DNA from: Imperialibacter sp040222815
Lineage (GTDB): Bacteria; Bacteroidota; Bacteroidia; Cytophagales; Cyclobacteriaceae
Length of the DNA stretch: 64,000 nucleotides
Assembly: GCF_040222815.1 (NCBI RefSeq)
Contig: NZ_JAVKCH010000039.1
Coordinates: 62,001-126,000 of the forward strand
Direction: 5' to 3'
Shown: piece after piece, positions 18,171 through 26,019 of the stretch
Numbering within the stretch: the first letter of the stretch is position 1
How the letters are laid out: each line of letters starts with the position of its first letter
Notes under the pieces: model-generated
Databases searched by the model: none
Seen by the model: only the letters and a program-made list of their open reading frames with translations
What the model was told of the DNA's origin: nothing
Program-made: the position numbers and the translations under genes

Positions 18171-18989
18171 ATGGAGAATATCCTGGATAAGATTCTTGCT
18201 GTAAAAAAGCAGGAAGTAGAGCGACGAAAAGAGCTGTTTCCAGCTAAGCTACTGGAAGAGAGCATCTACTTTCCTTCGCCCACTGTGTCGATGAAAAAGT
18301 ACCTGCTTCGACCCGATAAGTCTGGCATCATCGCCGAAATCAAAAGAAAGTCCCCTTCGAAAGGAGTCATCAATCCCAACGTCTCGGTGGAGCGCATTTC
18401 CATAGGGTATATGCAAGCTGGCGCAAGTGGGCTTTCCATCCTTACTGACAGTGAGTTCTTCGGAGGTAAAAATGAGGACCTGACCACCGCCAGAAACTTC
18501 AACTTTTGCCCCATTCTCCGAAAGGATTTTATTATCGACGAATATCAAATCATTGAAGCCAAATCAATTGGCGCCGATGTGATACTGCTGATAGCTGCTG
18601 CCTTGCCACCAAAACGACTGAAAGGCCTGGCGCAGTTTGCCAAGTCGCTAGGCCTCGAAGTGCTGATGGAGGTGCACAACGAAGAAGAGTTATTGAACAA
18701 TATCCATCCCGAACTAGATATAGTAGGGGTGAACAATCGTGATCTGAAGCGCTTCGTGACGGATATCAATATCAGCAAGGAGCTAGTGGCAAAAATTCCT
18801 GAGGATTATGTGAAGATTTCGGAGAGCGGCATAAGTGATCCAGCCGTTATGCTCGAATTAAAAGAATGCGGCTTTGAAGGATTCCTCATCGGCGAGCAAT
18901 TTATGAAAGAAAGCAGGCCTGAGGTGGGTGCGAAGCATTTTATTGAGCGCTTTCATTTTCTGGAGAAAACCAAAACCCAAACGGTTTAA
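18171..18989 (+). CDS. trpC: Indole-3-glycerol phosphate synthase
   Basis: TrpC closes the ring of carboxyphenylamino-deoxyribulose phosphate to make indole-3-glycerol phosphate. The 272-residue TIM barrel shows IIAEIKRKSPSKGVI, SILTDSEFFGG, CPILRKDFIIDEYQI, VGVNNRDLKRF and ISESGISDP. It is monofunctional and separate from trpF, which follows after 5 bp. Confidence 0.97.
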   Translation: MENILDKILAVKKQEVERRKELFPAKLLEESIYFPSPTVSMKKYLLRPDKSGIIAEIKRKSPSKGVINPNVSVERISIGYMQAGASGLSILTDSEFFGGKNEDLTTARNFNFCPILRKDFIIDEYQIIEAKSIGADVILLIAAALPPKRLKGLAQFAKSLGLEVLMEVHNEEELLNNIHPELDIVGVNNRDLKRFVTDINISKELVAKIPEDYVKISESGISDPAVMLELKECGFEGFLIGEQFMKESRPEVGAKHFIERFHFLEKTKTQTV

Positions 18990-18994
18990 TATAT

Positions 18995-19651
18995 ATGGCT
19001 AACCAACGTCTGCATTTGAAAGTGTGCGGGATGAAATTTCCTGACAACATTAAGAGGCTTAAAGAAGTGGAGCCTGATTTCATGGGAATGATCTTTTTTT
19101 CAAAATCTCCCCGGTTCGTTGGAAGTGAATTATTGTTTACCGGCACAAGTATATTTCCTCCGGGAGCAAAAAAGGTAGGGGTGTTTGTGAATGCTCCTCT
19201 TTGGGACATTGTGAAGGTGGTAGAGGAATACAAGTTGGAGTATGTGCAACTGCATGGAGACGAGTTTCCTCAGTATTGTGTCGAGTTGAGGAAAAAAGGA
19301 ATGAAGGTGATCAAAGCCTTTCAGGTGAGCAATTCTTTTGATTTCAAAAAAGTGGAGGCGTTTGAGGGGTGTATCGATTTTGCTCTTTTCGACACCAAGA
19401 CACCTAACTACGGAGGGTCGGGCGAGAAATTTGACTGGACATTGCTCAACTCTTACAAGCTAAGTATTCCCTTTTTTCTGAGCGGGGGCATTAGCCTTGA
19501 GGATATAGATGATATAGAGCAGTTGGACTTGCCTAAGCTTTTCGGGATTGACGTGAACAGCAGGTTTGAAGTTTCGCCCGGCTTGAAAGACATCGACAAG
19601 CTGCTGGCATTGAAGAAGAGAATGGGAACACTGAAAAAAGAGACAATCTGA
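18995..19651 (+). CDS. trpF: Phosphoribosylanthranilate isomerase
   Basis: TrpF performs the Amadori rearrangement in tryptophan synthesis. The 218 residues show LKVCGMKFPDNIKRL (catalytic Cys), FMGMIFFSKSPRFVG, VQLHGDEFPQYC, FDTKTPNYGGSGEKFDW (catalytic Asp) and FFLSGGISLEDI with GIDVNSRFEVSPGLKD. The stop overlaps the trpB start by one base (TGATG). Confidence 0.97.
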   Translation: MANQRLHLKVCGMKFPDNIKRLKEVEPDFMGMIFFSKSPRFVGSELLFTGTSIFPPGAKKVGVFVNAPLWDIVKVVEEYKLEYVQLHGDEFPQYCVELRKKGMKVIKAFQVSNSFDFKKVEAFEGCIDFALFDTKTPNYGGSGEKFDWTLLNSYKLSIPFFLSGGISLEDIDDIEQLDLPKLFGIDVNSRFEVSPGLKDIDKLLALKKRMGTLKKETI

Positions 19652-20847
19652 TGGAACAAACAATATCCAAATATGCAGTGGACGAGCAGGGATACTATGG
19701 AAAGTTTGGAGGTGCCTTCATTCCTGAGATGCTCTATCCAAATGTAGAGGAGCTGAAGGAAAAATACCTCGACATTATGTATGCTCCGGAATTTCAGGAG
19801 GCCTTTCACGGGCTTTTAAAAGATTATGTGGGGCGACCTACGCCATTGTATTTAGCCAGCCGTTTGTCTGAAAAGTACGGCGCAAAAATTTACCTGAAAA
19901 GAGAAGACCTGTGTCATACTGGTGCCCATAAAGTGAATAATACTGTTGGGCAGATCTTGCTCGCCCAGAGGTTGGGTAAGAAAAAGATCATTGCGGAAAC
20001 TGGTGCCGGTCAGCATGGAGTGGCCACTGCTACCGTCTGTGCGCTCATGGGCATGGAGTGCATTGTGTACATGGGTGAAGTGGACATGGCAAGGCAGCGG
20101 CCGAATGTAGAGCGTATGCGAATATTGGGAGCGGAAGTGCGTCCGGCAAAATCGGGCAGCCGTACGTTGAAAGATGCCACCAACGAGGCGATGCGCCACT
20201 GGATCAATAATCCGAACGAAACCCACTACATCATTGGAAGCGTGGTTGGCCCGCATCCATATCCCGACATGGTGGCTCGCTTCCAGTCGGTGATCAGTGA
20301 GGAAATGCGGGAGCAGCTTTTGCTCAAAGAAGGAACCGAAACCCCCGACTATGTCGTTGCTTGTGTAGGTGGCGGCTCTAACGCTGCTGGTGCATTTTAT
20401 CACTTTCTCGATGAGCCAGGAGTGCAACTGGTAGCTGTGGAGGCAGCCGGGCACGGAGTTGATTCGGGCAAGTCAGCAGCTACAACCGCTTTGGGCCGGG
20501 ATGGTGTTTTACATGGCAGCCGCACGATACTGATGCAAACTGAAGATGGACAGGTTGTAGAGCCGCATTCAATATCTGCCGGCCTCGATTACCCAGGCAT
20601 TGGCCCTTTGCACGCCCATTTGTTTGATAGCAAAAGGGGGATATTCCTGAATGCTACTGACGAAGAAGCTATGGTAGCTGGTGTTGAACTTAGTCGGCTG
20701 GAGGGCATTATACCCGCCATCGAATCAGCCCATGCCATTGCGGCGCTGGGAAAGCTGACATTTAAACCTACTGATGTTGTGGTGCTTAATCTTTCAGGCC
20801 GGGGCGACAAAGACCTGGAGACGTATATTAAGTGGGGGGGGTATTAG
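19651..20847 (+). CDS. trpB: Tryptophan synthase beta chain
   Basis: TrpB condenses indole with serine using PLP. The 398 residues show FGGAFIPEMLYPN, GRPTPLYLASRLS, KREDLCHTGAHKVNN (PLP Lys), ETGAGQHGVATATVCA, GGGSNAAGAFYHF (phosphate loop), EAAGHGVDSGKSAAT and LSGRGDKDL. It is the standard TrpB1 that works with TrpA. Downstream a 216-bp gap with repeated sequence separates it from trpA. Confidence 0.98.
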   Translation: MEQTISKYAVDEQGYYGKFGGAFIPEMLYPNVEELKEKYLDIMYAPEFQEAFHGLLKDYVGRPTPLYLASRLSEKYGAKIYLKREDLCHTGAHKVNNTVGQILLAQRLGKKKIIAETGAGQHGVATATVCALMGMECIVYMGEVDMARQRPNVERMRILGAEVRPAKSGSRTLKDATNEAMRHWINNPNETHYIIGSVVGPHPYPDMVARFQSVISEEMREQLLLKEGTETPDYVVACVGGGSNAAGAFYHFLDEPGVQLVAVEAAGHGVDSGKSAATTALGRDGVLHGSRTILMQTEDGQVVEPHSISAGLDYPGIGPLHAHLFDSKRGIFLNATDEEAMVAGVELSRLEGIIPAIESAHAIAALGKLTFKPTDVVVLNLSGRGDKDLETYIKWGGY

Positions 20848-21063
20848 GAAGACGGAAGTAGCCCACCTCCGCTAAAGCTTCGGCAGGCAAGGGAGACGGA
20901 AGGTAGGAAGCTTGCCCGACTACTGGCGGGACTGAAGTAGGAGGTCGGTACGGCAGCGCTAGGAGATAGGGAAGGCAGCCGCCTGAAGACCAAAGTAGAG
21001 AGCTTTGCGCCTCTGCGCCTTTGTGAGCAACCTGAAAGTGGTAATTAATGAAATGAAAATGAC
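20848..21063. repeat. Composite repeat filling the trpB-trpA gap
   Basis: This gap is far longer than the other trp gene spacings (overlap to 11 bp). It contains a 23-bp segment (20908-20930) whose exact reverse complement is found at 46274-46296, with weaker similarity extending on both sides, including a GTACCGAC block at matching distance. It also contains CTTTGCGCCTCTGCGCC-type sequence (21003-21024), a motif I recognise as widespread between genes in Bacteroidota. I see no frame or terminator here. It looks like a non-coding dispersed element tolerated inside the operon. Confidence 0.7.
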
Positions 21064-21858
21064 ATGAGTGAAATAATAGAAGCAAATAGGATAGACACCC
21101 TTTTTACCGAAAAGGCAGATCACATATTGTCGATGTATTTTACTGCGGGCTACCCTGGTTTGCATGATACACGAAAGATCATGAAAGCGCTGCAGGATGG
21201 CGGAGCCGATGTGATTGAGGTAGGCATTCCCTTTTCAGATCCCGTGGCCGATGGGCCCACCATCCAAAAAAGCAACCAGCAGGCTCTTGAGAATGGCATG
21301 AACATGAAGCTGCTGTTCGATCAACTGGAGGGCATGCGTTCTGAAATCGATATCCCCGTTTTATTGATGGGCTACTTCAATCCTGTGATGCAATACGGCC
21401 TGGAGAAATTCTGTGCCAGGTGCCAGGAAATAGGTATCGACGGCCTCATTTTGCCTGACCTGCCAGTATACGAATACCGAAAGTTTTACAAAGAAACCTT
21501 CATAAAATACGGCCTGCACAATATCTATCTCATTACACCTCAAACATCGGAAGAGAGGATTCGTGAAATTGATGAGCATACCGAAGGTTTTATCTACATG
21601 GTTTCCTCTGCCAGCACAACTGGTGCCAAAGGGGCTGTGAGTGAGGTGCAGGAAGCCTATTTTGCCAGGATTCAGATGCTCAAGCTGAAGAACCCACGGT
21701 TGATTGGATTTGGTATTTCGAACAACGAAACTTTTGAAAGAGCCTGTCGGTATGCCAGTGGTGCCATTATTGGTAGCGCCTTCATTGACCTGCTGGAGAA
21801 GTCGGACAATATGGAGGCCGACATCAAACAGTTTGTGAAAGGCATAAAAGGAAATTGA
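21064..21858 (+). CDS. trpA: Tryptophan synthase alpha chain
   Basis: TrpA cleaves indole-3-glycerol phosphate and channels indole to TrpB. The 264-residue barrel shows LSMYFTAGYPGL, VIEVGIPFSDPVADGPTIQKSNQQAL (catalytic Glu and Asp), LMGYFNPVMQYG, GLILPDLPVYE, YMVSSASTTGAKG and GFGISNNETF. It is the last gene of the operon and is followed by a strong hairpin. Confidence 0.97.
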   Translation: MSEIIEANRIDTLFTEKADHILSMYFTAGYPGLHDTRKIMKALQDGGADVIEVGIPFSDPVADGPTIQKSNQQALENGMNMKLLFDQLEGMRSEIDIPVLLMGYFNPVMQYGLEKFCARCQEIGIDGLILPDLPVYEYRKFYKETFIKYGLHNIYLITPQTSEERIREIDEHTEGFIYMVSSASTTGAKGAVSEVQEAYFARIQMLKLKNPRLIGFGISNNETFERACRYASGAIIGSAFIDLLEKSDNMEADIKQFVKGIKGN

Positions 21859-21889
21859 CGGCTTGGCTGGTTAAGACATTTTGAAAACG

Positions 21890-21943
21890 GCTAAAAATCC
21901 TTTGTTTCACCCCAACCCTGAAGGGAGCCAAAGGATTTTTAGC
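21890..21943 (+). terminator. Hairpin terminator after trpA
   Basis: A perfect 15-bp inverted repeat (21890-21904 and 21929-21943, GCTAAAAATCCTTTG and its complement) encloses a smaller CCCT/AGGG stem. The 3' arm carries five T residues. It closes the trp operon before the DAHP synthase gene. Confidence 0.8.
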
Positions 21944-22051
21944 GCTCAATTCGGCCACTTGGTGGCTATTGATAGACGCCCCCAACTTCTGGCTATTCTA
22001 TGCACTTTTTATGTCGTCGATAACAAATAAGAACTATTAAAAACACCCGTT

Positions 22052-23074
22052 ATGATTATCCAACTCGATCCGGCTATTTCGGAAGAAGCGAAGGCGAAGA
22101 TTACCGATACCCTCGGCCAACTGAAGTTCAAAGGAACTGAAGTGAAGACCCAGATGGGCGACTATTTGGTGTGTATCGGTAAAACCAATATCGACATTAG
22201 GCAGCTCGGCTTTCTGCCGGGGATCATCGACATCCACAAAGTGTCGGATGACTATAAGCTGGTGTCCCGGAAATGGAAGGTGAATTCCACCCAAATCGAC
22301 CTTGGCGATGGCGTTGTCATCGGCGATGGTAGCTTTTCCATCATGGCTGGGCCTTGCAGCATAGAGGGAGAGGAGAACGTCAGGGAGACCATCAAACACC
22401 TGAAGGAGAACGGGGTGAACATCATGAGGGGTGGCGTTTTCAAACCGAGAAGCTCGCCATATTCGTTCCGTGGCATGGGCATTGATGGACTGAAGATGTG
22501 GTATAGTATTGCCAGGGAAGAAGGCATCAAGATTGTGACTGAAGTGATGCAGGTGTCGCAGATTGAAGAGATGTATCCTTACGTAGATGTGTTTCAGGTT
22601 GGTGCCAGGAATACGCAAAATTTCAACTTGCTGGATGAGCTGGGCAAAGTGGATAAGGCCGTCATGATCAAAAGGGGAATTTCAGGAACAATAGAAGAAC
22701 TTTTATATTCTGCTGAGTATGTTTTTTCAGGGGGCAACGAGAAGTTGATCCTTTGTGAAAGAGGCATTCGAACTTACGAAAAAGCCAGCCGTAACACACT
22801 TGACTTGAATGCAGTGCCCATTTTGAAGGATAAGACACATTTGCCGGTAGTGGTGGATCCTTCGCATGGCATTGGTATCCGTGATTATGTCGACAGCATG
22901 TCGCTGGCAGCGGTAATGGCCGGTGCCGACGGTGTGATCTTTGAAATTCATCCACTACCTGAAAAAGCAGCCAGCGATGGGCAGCAAACACTGGACTTCC
23001 AGCAGTCGGCAGCGCTGATCAGGAAGATGAAAAAGACCTATGCGCTAAGGGAAGAGTTTGATATGGCGGGATAA
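22052..23074 (+). CDS. 3-deoxy-7-phosphoheptulonate synthase (DAHP synthase, type I beta)
   Basis: This enzyme commits erythrose 4-phosphate and phosphoenolpyruvate to the shikimate pathway. The first roughly 90 residues are a ferredoxin-like regulatory domain as in Thermotoga-type enzymes. The barrel shows FSIMAGPCSIEGEENV, RGGVFKPRSSPYSFRGMG, VFQVGARNTQNF, LCERGIRTYEKASRNTLD and VVVDPSHGIG. There is no fused chorismate mutase. It follows the trp operon after a terminator and probably has its own promoter. The context fits supply of chorismate to Trp and Tyr/Phe synthesis. Confidence 0.94.
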   Translation: MIIQLDPAISEEAKAKITDTLGQLKFKGTEVKTQMGDYLVCIGKTNIDIRQLGFLPGIIDIHKVSDDYKLVSRKWKVNSTQIDLGDGVVIGDGSFSIMAGPCSIEGEENVRETIKHLKENGVNIMRGGVFKPRSSPYSFRGMGIDGLKMWYSIAREEGIKIVTEVMQVSQIEEMYPYVDVFQVGARNTQNFNLLDELGKVDKAVMIKRGISGTIEELLYSAEYVFSGGNEKLILCERGIRTYEKASRNTLDLNAVPILKDKTHLPVVVDPSHGIGIRDYVDSMSLAAVMAGADGVIFEIHPLPEKAASDGQQTLDFQQSAALIRKMKKTYALREEFDMAG

Positions 23075-23112
23075 AAATGAAGTGTTAGAGATGCTTTACT
23101 GCCTCCAAATGC

Positions 23113-23210
23113 TCGTCATTTCGAGGGAGGAACGATCGAGAAATCCCCCAGACCTACTGCTAGGCCACGGAGATTTCTCACTACGCTAACGCTACGTTTC
23201 GAAATGACGA
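23113..23210. repeat. Palindromic intergenic element (nested inverted repeat)
   Basis: A 12-bp perfect inverted repeat (TCGTCATTTCGA at 23113-23124, complement at 23199-23210) encloses a second one (GAGAAATC at 23138-23145, GATTTCTC at 23172-23179). Elements with CGTCATTTCGA ends are familiar to me as dispersed repeats in Bacteroidota genomes. It sits between the convergent DAHP synthase and phospholipase C genes. Confidence 0.7.
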
Positions 23211-23253
23211 TATCCTGCGAGGCTGTAGCTCATTGCCTTCATGAACTATTTTT

Positions 23254-25755
23254 TCACCCCCTCCCCATATACGGATCCGATATGCTGTTCGCTCCGGTTT
23301 CGAGCCTCCCGGCAAACCGTACTTTCAGGTTGGGGTCGGCGGGACTTGTCACAGAAAAGTCGTACCAGCCCTTGCTCGATGCGGTGTTAAGCGTCAGGCT
23401 TTCCAAACCATCAGCTTTTAGCTTCAGCTCTTTTTCCAGGTGTTGGTATTTATCGTCTTTGAGCTCCAATTTTAAAATACCTTTGCTTCTGTTGATAATT
23501 GAAACTCGCAACTTCCCATTGACTTTTCCTCCAGTCATTTCCGGGATACACGTTACGTCTACGCCATTCCCTTCATTGCCAGCAAACTCCCTGAAAAAGC
23601 CGTTTGGGCCATACACTCTCAGGTGGTATTGTCCATTCTCGAAGTTATCCAATGGCCACTGGTACTCAATTTCGTCGCCTGCTTTCACAGCAAAAGCCCA
23701 TGTTTTTACCGGTTCAAAGGTATTTGTCACCTGATTCAGATATTTGCCAGGAGCGTATACATTGAATGGTGCGCCCAGGGAGCTTTCGCCAAATAGACCC
23801 TTTCCCGCTTTGAAGCGAATGCGGAAATGCTTGCTGTCGTGAGTTAAATTGCCTGTTACGTGCAATTCGTAGCCCAGCGCATTGGAAGGCTTGGTGCCAG
23901 GCTCCTGTTTTGGGAGCTGTGTCGTCAACATCCTGGTATCTGCTTTCAGGGGTTTGAAGTTGTTGGGCAAGCCTTTGAAGCTGGCATTGTAGATTTCCTG
24001 AATATACTTATCTCTATCAAGTGACGCTGGTATGTCAATCTGCTCGCCATTGTATGGTCTGAATACAGAGGTGAGGTCGCCACTGATTGCCCGGCGCCAG
24101 GAACTAATGTTGGGCTCTTCAATTTTTTTACCTGTCTTTTTGGAAAGGAATTTTTCCATGAACATGATGGTAGACGTAATATCACACACTTCTGAATTCA
24201 CCCATCCACCCCGAGACCATGGTGAGGCCACAATAAGCGGTACACGGTAACCCAAACCTACCGGACTAGTCCTTGCCTCCTTTTCCTCAAAGCCAGCTTT
24301 TGTTTCTTCGTCTACGGTCACGTACTCACCATCGACTTTCAAGCCATCTGAGATTTTGCCATCATTTGAATCGGCTGGGTTGGGTACTACAAAGGGAGGG
24401 ATGTGGTCGAAATAGCCATCGTTTTCGTCGTAGTTGAGGATGAAAATTGTCTTTTTCCAGACCTCTGGATTCTCGGTGAGGATGTCCATTACCTCAGACA
24501 CATACCAGGCACCATACCATGGTGCACTTGGGTGATCGGAGAATTTCTGAGGCGCTGCCAGCCAGGAAACGGTAGGTAATTTGCCTTCTTTTACGTCTTT
24601 TCGGAACTGATACAGAATGTCTCCTTTGGGTACTTTTGTCGAGCGTTCCACGCCATTGTCGGAGTAGGTCATGTCTGCTACCTTGTGGTAGTCGGGATCA
24701 CCAATATTGGTTGTGAAGGCCTTATTGTGTAGGTTTTTCTCCCGCTCTGAAAGCTTCTCGAAGGCATCAGGATTCCATTGCTGCAGGAGGTCGTTTACCT
24801 GAGCAATACCTTGTTTTGCTGCATCAATTTGTTCCTGTAATTTGGCTTTATCTGCGCCAGGCTCGTTTAGTGCTTTTTCGAGTGCTGCCAAGTCACCGGG
24901 TAGCTCTTTTTCTTTCGTCTTCAGGTACTCATGAAAACCTTTGCTATAACGCACGCCATACTGGGTAAACCACTCCAGGTTGTTGTCTGTAAAGTTGGCA
25001 AGCAACGAGTCGTCCTCCACATTGGTGGGCAGGCTGATTTCGTTTTGATAGACTTTCCAGGAAATGCCGTTGTCCTCCAGTCTTTCAGGGAAGGTGGCCC
25101 AGCTGGCCTCCCTGCCATAGGTCACTTCTCCATTTCTCACTTTGGCTTTGTCGCCTGGCTCGCCGTGTGTTTTACCAGTCCAGTGGTAGCTCCGGTTGGT
25201 GGTGGTGCCGGTAAGGGCGGCGCAGAAATGCTGGTCGCAAACAGTAAAAGCGTCGGCCAATGAATAGTAAAAAGGAATGTCTTCCCGGGTATAGTAGCCC
25301 ATGGTAAGGGGGATGTGCTTGTAGTCTTTGTTGCCCGGTCTTTTGGCTTCTATCCAGCCATCGTATTTGCCATTGTTGCGGGCGTCGACCTGGTCTTCCC
25401 AGGAGTGAGGCACGCCGCCTATCCACGTTGCTTTGGTGTCTTTCATGTCGAGGCGGAAAGGAGGGAACCTGTTGCCGGCACTGTCAGGCTGAAACCATAC
25501 AGGATTTTTGTCTGGCAGCGAAATAGCGAGGGGATCGTTGAAGCCCCGTACGCCTTTGAGCATGCCAAAGCAATGGTCGAACGACCGGTTTTCCTGCATG
25601 AGCAGCACCACATGCTCGGCATCGTAAAAGGTAGTGCCGGGATCAGGTGAAATAGCCAAAGCCTTTTCAATCGAAATGGGCAGTGTGCTCCAAACGCTGG
25701 TGCCACCAGCCAGCAGGGCCGCTTTTTTCAGGAACTCTCTTCTCGAATCGCTCAT
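23254..25755 (-). CDS. Phosphocholine-specific phospholipase C (Tat-exported)
   Basis: The protein begins MSDSRREFLKKAALLAGGTSVWS, a twin-arginine signal. I place the start at 25755. The catalytic part belongs to the phosphoesterase/acid-phosphatase-like PLC family: VVLLMQENRSFDHCFGMLKGVRGFNDP, GGVPHSWEDQVDARNNGKYDGW, NYDENDGYFDHIPPF and GLGYRVPLIVASPWSRGGWVNSEVCDITS. Two beta-rich C-terminal domains (DUF756 type) occupy roughly the last 200 residues. It likely hydrolyses phosphatidylcholine outside the cytoplasm, for phosphate or lipid scavenging. The length of about 833 residues fits the family. Confidence 0.93.
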   Translation of the reverse strand: MSDSRREFLKKAALLAGGTSVWSTLPISIEKALAISPDPGTTFYDAEHVVLLMQENRSFDHCFGMLKGVRGFNDPLAISLPDKNPVWFQPDSAGNRFPPFRLDMKDTKATWIGGVPHSWEDQVDARNNGKYDGWIEAKRPGNKDYKHIPLTMGYYTREDIPFYYSLADAFTVCDQHFCAALTGTTTNRSYHWTGKTHGEPGDKAKVRNGEVTYGREASWATFPERLEDNGISWKVYQNEISLPTNVEDDSLLANFTDNNLEWFTQYGVRYSKGFHEYLKTKEKELPGDLAALEKALNEPGADKAKLQEQIDAAKQGIAQVNDLLQQWNPDAFEKLSEREKNLHNKAFTTNIGDPDYHKVADMTYSDNGVERSTKVPKGDILYQFRKDVKEGKLPTVSWLAAPQKFSDHPSAPWYGAWYVSEVMDILTENPEVWKKTIFILNYDENDGYFDHIPPFVVPNPADSNDGKISDGLKVDGEYVTVDEETKAGFEEKEARTSPVGLGYRVPLIVASPWSRGGWVNSEVCDITSTIMFMEKFLSKKTGKKIEEPNISSWRRAISGDLTSVFRPYNGEQIDIPASLDRDKYIQEIYNASFKGLPNNFKPLKADTRMLTTQLPKQEPGTKPSNALGYELHVTGNLTHDSKHFRIRFKAGKGLFGESSLGAPFNVYAPGKYLNQVTNTFEPVKTWAFAVKAGDEIEYQWPLDNFENGQYHLRVYGPNGFFREFAGNEGNGVDVTCIPEMTGGKVNGKLRVSIINRSKGILKLELKDDKYQHLEKELKLKADGLESLTLNTASSKGWYDFSVTSPADPNLKVRFAGRLETGANSISDPYMGRG

Positions 25756-25969
25756 AAATCTTGTTTTCAAAACAGGTTAGGCCAGCGTAAACAGGCTCCG
25801 GGTGCAATAATATCGACCGGGCTTGCTAATTGAGTTGACGCAGCCATTATGTGTTCTTTAATAACATACGAATATGTTAACATAAAGGAAATACCCCAAA
25901 CGGTTTTGCGGGCAGACGTGAAAAGAATGGCCGAAGGTTGGTTGTTTTCTCCATCCATCCTTTTGCCGG

Positions 25970-26000
25970 TTGAGTTATAGGAGATTGCTTAATACCTTTC
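25970..26000 (+). promoter_or_regulatory. Candidate promoter of the large BNR protein gene
   Basis: TTG (25970-25972), a 20-bp spacer and TACCTTTC (25993-26000, one mismatch to TAnnTTTG) lie about 20 bp before the start codon. Confidence 0.4.
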
Positions 26001-26019
26001 CTTCGTTAAACATACAGGT

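Noticed and set aside
21944..22051. Possible leader peptide before DAHP synthase, as for trpE and phhA
   Set aside because: The only short frame near a Phe/Tyr-like stretch has seven codons without a run of aromatic residues, and the nearby hairpin lies directly behind trpA and is best explained as its terminator.
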